Shown piece after piece: positions 1-4,176 of a stretch of 6,780 nt of DNA. The notes below the pieces were generated by a model, which saw only the letters and a list, made by a program, of their open reading frames with translations, did not search any database and was not told where the DNA came from. This DNA is from an uncultured bacterium (GTDB lineage: Bacteria > Patescibacteriota > Minisyncoccia > CAIUEV01), in contig CAIUEV010000102.1 of assembly GCA_903898335.1 (NCBI GenBank), forward strand, positions 1 through 6,780, written 5' to 3'. The number at the start of each line of letters is the position of its first letter. Position 1 is the first letter of the stretch. The position numbers and the translations under genes are program-made.

Positions 1-30
1 ATAGAAGTTGCATGCTTAGGATTACAAAAT

Positions 31-564
31 TTATGTTAAGCTATTCCCTATCAAATCCGGATAGCCGACTCCGGAGATGAGATTTTCTTTTTTTAGTCCA
101 AGCTTTTTTATAATTTCGTTGAACAGTGAATCAGTATTTTTTGTTTCCTCTCCGACATATTCAATCTCTATAAAAAAGCCCAAGTCTTTTATTTCGTCGA
201 GCACTATTTCAAAAACATCACCGCGATAAACTTTCCTTTTTTTATTAACGATACAATCTAAATTGAAATCTAATTCCTTTAGGATTTTTAAAAAATTTTC
301 AAAATTATCAATTTCAACTTCCGTTTCGTCCGTTTCCAAATCATTGATTACTTTATGGTAAGCAAAAGTGAAACGATTATTTATAGTGTCTTTTCTCAGG
401 CGAAGATAATATTTTTTCGTACCGGCAAAATTTTTGTGGGGCGGAGAAAAATATAAATCTTCTTGAATGATTTCTTTTTCAAGAACAAAGCCGTTGTCTA
501 AAACAACGTGCTTTATACTCTCAAAACTTTCGACTTTAAATTTCATTTCTTTTTCTACGCTCAT
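31..564 (-). CDS. CYTH-domain protein (class IV adenylate cyclase / thiamine-triphosphatase-like)
   Basis: This 177-residue protein is a complete single-domain CYTH protein, a family that binds triphosphates inside a beta tunnel with divalent metal. Members hydrolyse inorganic triphosphate or thiamine triphosphate, or cyclise ATP. What is seen: the signature ExExK at residues 4-8 (EKEMK), paired basic residues in LRLRK (54-58), a lysine strand YHK (69-71), the acidic strand ETEVEI (80-85), KKRKVY (108-113), the metal-binding strand and turn LDEIKDLGFFIEIE (122-135), and a C-terminal GYPDLI (167-172) where relatives have a similar aromatic-Asp-Leu motif. The length is typical. The ATG at 562-564 puts ExExK at the extreme N-terminus, as usual. 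It ends in TAA. No Shine-Dalgarno is visible upstream; a weak promoter-like TTGAAA/TAAATA pair (positions 575-605, 19 bp spacer) is not convincing. It lies 222 bp downstream of the ABC operon on the same strand. Family is confident; substrate cannot be told from sequence, and cyclase activity is the less common outcome. Confidence 0.9.
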   Translation of the reverse strand: MSVEKEMKFKVESFESIKHVVLDNGFVLEKEIIQEDLYFSPPHKNFAGTKKYYLRLRKDTINNRFTFAYHKVINDLETDETEVEIDNFENFLKILKELDFNLDCIVNKKRKVYRGDVFEIVLDEIKDLGFFIEIEYVGEETKNTDSLFNEIIKKLGLKKENLISGVGYPDLIGNSLT

Positions 565-689
565 TTTTTTGCTTTATTTAATTGCATTCAGTTATTAAAT
601 TTCAAGAATATTCTCTCCGATTTTTTTGTATTTTCCAATTTCCTAAAAACCAAATCAGACGCGGTGGCGGGTAAAATAAAACAATCAGA

Positions 690-724
690 TAAGGGGTTAA
701 TATTAACCCCTTAATACTAACCCC
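690..724. repeat. 24-bp perfect palindrome overlapping a 14-bp tandem direct repeat
   Basis: Positions 690-713 form a perfect 24-bp palindrome whose left half is TAAGGGGTTAAT. It overlaps two adjacent 14-bp copies, TTAATATTAACCCC (697-710) and TTAATACTAACCCC (711-724), differing at one base. Two further small perfect palindromes occur in the same spacer: ATTTTAAAAT at 741-750 and AATCAATTGATT at 754-765. The AT-rich small ones could be chance; the GGGG/CCCC-bounded one is unlikely to be. No coding sequence is seen in the 565-786 spacer. Confidence 0.8.
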
Positions 725-726
725 CT
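691..726 (-). terminator. Strong hairpin after the ABC operon, possible intrinsic terminator
   Basis: In leftward RNA, arm GGGGUUAGUAUUAA (positions 724 to 711) can pair with UUAAUAUUAACCCC (706 to 693) across a GGGG loop (710 to 707). This gives 14 pairs, 13 Watson-Crick and one G-U. The stem extends by G725-U692 (wobble) and A726-U691. In rightward RNA the two wobble positions become A-C mismatches, so the structure suits leftward transcripts. The sequence after the stem in that direction is U-rich but broken (AUCUGAUUGUUUUAUUUUA, positions 690-672), so the U tract is delayed. It starts about 60 bp past the last permease's stop and 126 bp before the CYTH start. A role in ending the ABC transcript is an inference; a protein-binding operator or a processing hairpin is also possible. 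Confidence 0.45.
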
Positions 727-786
727 CCAAAAACGTGAAAATTTTAAAATCGGAATCAATTGATTTTTATGGAGTTTTGTAATCTC

Positions 787-1605
787 CTACCCTCCGACGC
801 TTTGATATTTGCGAAGGGCGAAGAGCCAGAATTTACGGGATAGCCAAAAAAACAGACCGGCGACGGCAAAAGATTCCAGAAGAAAAATAAAATTAAAACC
901 CTCGGAAAAAATTTTAGCCGGTACGGTTGAGATAAAAGCGATGGGAACGGCAAAGGTAAAAACAAAGCGAACTATTTTATTGAAAAAAATATCGGTCGGA
1001 AATTTGCTGACGGAAAGAATTGAATCTTGGATCATCGTCAAAGAGTGTCCTTTGATTAGCCAGAAACTCATTGTTTGAAGGAAGAGGGCAAAGCTGTAAG
1101 CGATAGCAACGGCATTTAGTATGAAGAGAAAATAAAAAACCGAATTAAATAAAATAAATTCGAGCGGTAAATTTAAGTTTGATATGGCATAAATTAACAC
1201 TGCCAGACCCGAGAAAACACGGGAGACATCCTCCAGGTCTCCCCTCCAAGCGGAGACCAATAGCTGAGCATCTACCGGCTTGATTAACAAAGAATCCAAG
1301 CCCCCTCTTCGGATCAGGTCTTTTATGGCGCCCATCTGGCCGAAGAGCATCCAAACCGCACCCTCGACAATCATATAGGAGGCGAGCACCAAGAGCGATT
1401 CAAAATAGGACCAGCCGGCAATTTCTTTTACGAAAGAAAAGACAGTTCTGACAAAAATAACACTCAGAATCATTTGAAAAGAAACGGCAAAAATAAGCAA
1501 TAAAAAATTCAGTCTGTAAGAAGCGCGACCGGTAAACCCCAGCTTTTTGATAACAAAAAAAACCTTAAAATAATGCCAAAATTTTCTAAATGCCGAAGCC
1601 TTCAT
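787..1605 (-). CDS. ABC-2 type exporter permease, COG3694-like (second permease of the operon)
   Basis: This 272-residue integral membrane protein is the last gene of a three-gene ABC exporter operon. It has about six hydrophobic segments, roughly at residues 32-55, 67-90, 130-145, 148-177, 210-230 and 235-258. Family hallmarks (ABC2_membrane_6 / COG3694) are IRRGGLDSLLIKPVDAQL at 98-115 in the cytoplasmic loop, a KFPTDIF segment (201-207) followed by an IPxAFxxxxPA-like stretch at 219-230 (here VPIAFISTVPA), and the C-terminal LRKYQSVGG (264-272), which resembles the LRRYSSAS tail of relatives. Function: one half of the membrane channel, pairing with the other permease and powered by the ATPase. 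The substrate is unknown for this family in general. The ATG start at 1603-1605 overlaps the preceding gene by 20 bp, implying translational coupling; only a weak purine stretch precedes it. It ends in TAG. The full length appears intact. Confidence 0.88.
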   Translation of the reverse strand: MKASAFRKFWHYFKVFFVIKKLGFTGRASYRLNFLLLIFAVSFQMILSVIFVRTVFSFVKEIAGWSYFESLLVLASYMIVEGAVWMLFGQMGAIKDLIRRGGLDSLLIKPVDAQLLVSAWRGDLEDVSRVFSGLAVLIYAISNLNLPLEFILFNSVFYFLFILNAVAIAYSFALFLQTMSFWLIKGHSLTMIQDSILSVSKFPTDIFFNKIVRFVFTFAVPIAFISTVPAKIFSEGFNFIFLLESFAVAGLFFWLSRKFWLFALRKYQSVGG

Positions 1606-2377
1606 ATCTTTTAATGCCTTTTTTAAAAATAAATTTACTCAAAAAGAACAAAAATAAAATCCAAAAAACCGGGATTAAAAATAAAGCTAAATCTGGGTCA
1701 ATTTTTCCATTGAGAATTGAGATTGGGACGAATACGGTATATTTGAAAGGGAGAAAATCGTTTATTCTTTGCAAAAAATCGGGTAGCAAATCAAGAGGGA
1801 CAATGCTTCCCTCCAGAAGAGAGGATGTGGACCAAAAAGAAAAAATTATTCCCTGAATCATACCCAGCCAAAAAGTGGAGAGACCGATTATGTAGTTAAA
1901 GAAAAAATGAATAAAAAAACCCAGACCGACGGAAATGATAAAATAAATATATCGGGAGATTTCGTTAGGAGGATCAAGGTATTGACCAAAAAAGATAAAA
2001 ATAACGCAAAAAGCGGAAGTAAAAATCAGAGTATTAAAAAAAGATTTTCCAAGAATGTAAAAAAGAATATATTTTGAATAATCAAGGGGCTGAACCAAAA
2101 AAATATTGAAACTGCCCATTCGTATTTCTTCTCCGATCATCCAGGTGATTTCATTGTTTTTGGCCGTTAGCAAAATAAAATGAGCGGCCAAGTAGTAGAA
2201 AAGCATTTCTTTCAGAGAATAATTTCCAATGGTTACCGACTCTCCGTAGGCGGAGCTCCAAAGATAAAAAAGAGAGAAGAAGATCAGGATTTCCGAAAAG
2301 AGAAAAGTCAGAGTGTCGATTCTGTAGATCATACCTTCGCGAATCGCATTTTTAAAAATCAGGAAATATTTTCTCAT
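1586..2377 (-). CDS. ABC-2 type exporter permease, COG4587-like (first permease of the operon)
   Basis: This 263-residue polytopic membrane protein has hydrophobic segments near residues 22-42, 56-72, 104-131, 143-162, 164-182 and 230-250. Family hallmarks of the COG4587 / ABC2_membrane_6 group are the cytoplasmic loop EIRMGSFNIFLVQPLDY (84-100), corresponding to the IRxGxxNxxLxxPL pattern, and EGSIVPLDLLPDF (189-201) leading to NDFLPFKY (206-213), the PLxxxP...LPF pattern late in the protein. It would form a heterodimeric membrane channel with the downstream permease; the two are distant homologues. The ATG at 2375-2377 shares ATGA with the stop codon of the ATPase gene, a 4-bp overlap typical of coupled translation, preceded by a poor GCGGA element. 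Its own TAG stop lies 20 bp inside the next gene. It is complete. The transported substrate cannot be assigned. Confidence 0.88.
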   Translation of the reverse strand: MRKYFLIFKNAIREGMIYRIDTLTFLFSEILIFFSLFYLWSSAYGESVTIGNYSLKEMLFYYLAAHFILLTAKNNEITWMIGEEIRMGSFNIFLVQPLDYSKYILFYILGKSFFNTLIFTSAFCVIFIFFGQYLDPPNEISRYIYFIISVGLGFFIHFFFNYIIGLSTFWLGMIQGIIFSFWSTSSLLEGSIVPLDLLPDFLQRINDFLPFKYTVFVPISILNGKIDPDLALFLIPVFWILFLFFLSKFIFKKGIKRYEGFGI

Positions 2378-3369
2378 AATCCGCTTTTAAAAATGTTTCT
2401 AATAATACTTTCGATGCCCGGTTCGGCGATGTCGATGTCTTTAATAGGTAAATCAGAGGAGAGAAGATCGGCGGCCAGTTTTTTGATTTTTTTTCTGGGA
2501 ACCTCGAAAACGACTTTGGCTTCATCGAATTGAATAATTCTGCCGAAATTTTCCAGTTTTTTTCTTTCAACCTCCTGATCCAAGTAGACGGTAATGGTTT
2601 TGTTGGGGGCGTATTTCTCTATTAGTTTACTGATCAGACCATCGTAAATAATTTTGCCTTTATCGATGATAATTATTCTTTTGCAAAGTTTCAGAATGTC
2701 TCCCATATAGTGAGAGGTCAGAATGATTGTAGTCTTCTTTTGCTCGTTATATTGTCTCAGAAAGTCTCGGATATTTTTTTGAGCGACTACGTCAAGTCCA
2801 ATTGTTGGTTCGTCTAAAAATAGAACCTCGGGATTATGCAGTATCGAAGCGATTATTTCGCATTTCATCCTCTCTCCCAAAGACATTTGACGAACTTGTT
2901 TGTCGAGGAGATTTTTCGCTTCGAGCAATTCCGTCAACTCTTTGATTCTTGCATTAAAATCTTCGTTTGATATTTCATAAATAGCTTTGTTCAGGAGGAA
3001 GCTTTCCATAGCGGGTAAATCCCACCAAAGCTGGGATTTCTGTCCCATAACCATAGAAAATCTTTTTTGATATTCAATATTTTTCTCCCAGGGAGTGAAG
3101 CCCATGACGCTAACGAAACCGGAATCCGGATAGGTTATACCGGAAAGCATTTTCAGCGTAGTTGTTTTACCGGCGCCATTTGGTCCAAGAAAGCCGACAA
3201 ATTCTCCCTTTCTGATTTTAAAAGCGATATCTCTAACGGCGAATTTTTTAGTTTTTTTGGCTGGGTGAAAAATATTTTTCAGCGTATTTCTCAGCCCTGC
3301 TTCCCTTTTGGAATGTTTGAAACTTTTTTTTAAATTTTTTACTTCAATGATTGGCTTGTTGTCGCGCAT
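2374..3369 (-). CDS. ABC exporter ATP-binding subunit, COG4586-like
   Basis: This 331-residue cytoplasmic ATPase energises the two downstream permeases. All nucleotide-binding elements are present: Walker A GPNGAGKTT (62-70), Q-loop Q110 within MGQKSQLWWDLPA (108-120), the signature MSLGERM (162-168) in place of LSGGQ, Walker B VLFLDE (182-187), D-loop GLD (191-193) and switch histidine H220 in LTSHYMGDI. The GQKxQLWWDLP and SLGERMxCE wording, plus a roughly 20-residue insertion before the A-loop region (about 19-42), are characteristic of the COG4586 subgroup, whose genes usually sit beside COG4587 and COG3694 permeases as here. The C-terminal 85 or so residues (about 247-331) form the extra alpha/beta domain seen in this group. 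It is the first gene of the operon, starting at ATG 3367-3369 without an evident Shine-Dalgarno; its TGA stop overlaps the next ATG. Assignment as an exporter ATPase is firm; the cargo is unknown. Confidence 0.93.
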   Translation of the reverse strand: MRDNKPIIEVKNLKKSFKHSKREAGLRNTLKNIFHPAKKTKKFAVRDIAFKIRKGEFVGFLGPNGAGKTTTLKMLSGITYPDSGFVSVMGFTPWEKNIEYQKRFSMVMGQKSQLWWDLPAMESFLLNKAIYEISNEDFNARIKELTELLEAKNLLDKQVRQMSLGERMKCEIIASILHNPEVLFLDEPTIGLDVVAQKNIRDFLRQYNEQKKTTIILTSHYMGDILKLCKRIIIIDKGKIIYDGLISKLIEKYAPNKTITVYLDQEVERKKLENFGRIIQFDEAKVVFEVPRKKIKKLAADLLSSDLPIKDIDIAEPGIESIIRNIFKSGL

Positions 3370-3401
3370 GGTTTTTTAGATGATTTTTTCTGCTGATAAA
3401 A

Positions 3402-3429
3402 ATTATCGTCGATTTTTATGGATTCTCAA
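3402..3429 (-). promoter_or_regulatory. Candidate sigma70-type promoter of the ABC exporter operon
   Basis: Read on the minus strand, TTGAGA (3429-3424) and GATAAT (3407-3402) are separated by 16 bp and lie 33 bp upstream of the ATPase ATG. Each hexamer matches the consensus at 5 of 6 (TATAAT) or 4 of 6 (TTGACA) positions. The -10 element overlaps a small inverted repeat, GATAA-AAA-TTATC (3395-3407), that might bind a regulator. This rests on sequence match only, in AT-rich DNA where such matches arise by chance. Confidence 0.4.
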
Positions 3430-3488
3430 AGCTCGGATTACATTGAGCAACAGACTTTCTTGTTTTTTTGTTTTTCGTACTTTCAAGA

Positions 3489-3505
3489 TATAAACAATAT
3501 ATAAA
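3489..3505 (+). promoter_or_regulatory. Weak candidate -10 region for the flavoprotein gene
   Basis: Two TATAAA-like hexamers (3489-3494 and 3500-3505) lie 27-43 bp upstream of the flavoprotein ATG at 3532, in the 162-bp divergent spacer. No good -35 element is found at the right distance; the upstream DNA is a T-run with TTGTTT at 3468-3473. No Shine-Dalgarno precedes the start. Low-confidence call from position and AT-rich composition. Confidence 0.22.
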
Positions 3506-3531
3506 ATGTAAGTTAATAAAAAAAATATTTG

Positions 3532-4176
3532 ATGCAAAAAAGAAAAATATTGTTGATTCTGGGGCATACTTTTGACCAAGGTTTTTGCGGGCGAATTTTT
3601 GAGGCCTATGCGAAGGGTGTGGAGGCGGCCGGGCATGAAATTAGAAAAATAAAATTGGGAGATTTAAAGTTTGATCCGATTTTACATAAAGGATACAGAG
3701 AAATTCAGGAACTGGAGCCGGATTTGAAGAAGGCGTAAGCTGATATTCTTTGGGCTGAGCATTCGGTTTTTGTCTTTCCTACCTGGTGGTCGAGTTTCCC
3801 GGCTATTCTCAAGGGGTTTTTCGATCGAATAATCCTACCCGGTTTCGGTTTTAAATTTGAAGAGGGAAAATTTTTACAAAAAAAATTATTGATCGGAAAA
3901 ACGGCTCGTTTGATTACGACGATGGACGGTCCGGCCTTGGTCTATCGATTTTGGTTCGGTGCTCCCGGACTGAAAATTGTCAAAACCGGAGTCCTCGATT
4001 TTTGCGGAATATCCCCGGTTAAAACTACAGTAATCGGCAGCTTGAAATTTCTGTCGGAAGAAAAGAAAAATAAAAAATTACAAAAAATAGAAAAACTTGG
4101 AGCGCTTGGCAATCAGTTGAAACTTAATCCAATGTCGCATAATATTAAAATACTTAGCGAAAGGATCTTTTCTTGA
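3532..4176 (+). pseudogene. NAD(P)H-quinone-oxidoreductase-like flavoprotein (flavodoxin-2 fold), interrupted by one in-frame TAA
   Basis: The reading frame from ATG 3532 to TGA 4174-4176 spans 214 codons plus the stop and is a full-length COG2249-type soluble flavoprotein, a family that transfers two electrons from NAD(P)H to quinones or similar acceptors. It is broken only by TAA at codon 69. Before it: the FMN/FAD-binding start KILLILGHTFDQGFCG (5-20) and KLGDLKFDPILHKGYREIQE. After it, in the same frame: AEHSVFVFPTWWSSFPAILK (75-94), then GFFDRIILPGFGF (95-107), the family's core fold and dimer/flavin motif, followed by TTMDGP (129-134) and CGISPVK. Homologues, as I recall them, read roughly DLxxAQEDIxWAxHxVFVxPxWW, so the stop falls on a common Gln and one C-to-T change (CAA to TAA) explains it. 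Codon 3529 (TTG) could be an alternative start. The 68-residue upstream piece alone would lack most of the fold. It could be a recent pseudogene, a sequencing or assembly error, or, less likely, readthrough. Confidence 0.8.
3736..3738 (+). other. In-frame ochre stop replacing a probable Gln codon
   Basis: The context is GCG-TAA-GCT-GAT, between ...EPDLKKA and ADILWAEH. The next 145 codons contain no other stop and keep family motifs. TAA is also the normal terminator of the CYTH and P-type ATPase genes in this window, so reassignment of TAA is not supported. Sec (UGA) and Pyl (UAG) recoding use other codons. Confidence 0.9.

Noticed and set aside
508..714. 68-codon plus-strand open frame over the CYTH start and the spacer
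   Set aside because: Phe-rich translation of T-runs antisense to Lys codons; it runs through the hairpin region and has no family resemblance.
3403..3636. 77-codon minus-strand open frame across the divergent spacer
   Set aside because: It overlaps the start of the flavoprotein gene and the candidate ABC promoter; its translation has no domain pattern.
3736..3738. Stop-codon reassignment (TAA to Gln) or Sec/Pyl recoding as the general explanation
   Set aside because: TAA ends two intact genes at the expected C-termini (CYTH and P-type ATPase), TAG ends both permeases and TGA ends two genes; Sec and Pyl use UGA and UAG, not UAA.
3889..4176. Separate 95-codon gene starting at TTG 3889, i.e. 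re-initiation after the nonsense codon
   Set aside because: It is in the same frame as the upstream flavoprotein piece and would lack the WW...LKGFFDR core encoded at 3739-3888, which is conserved coding sequence; no ribosome-binding sequence precedes the TTG.
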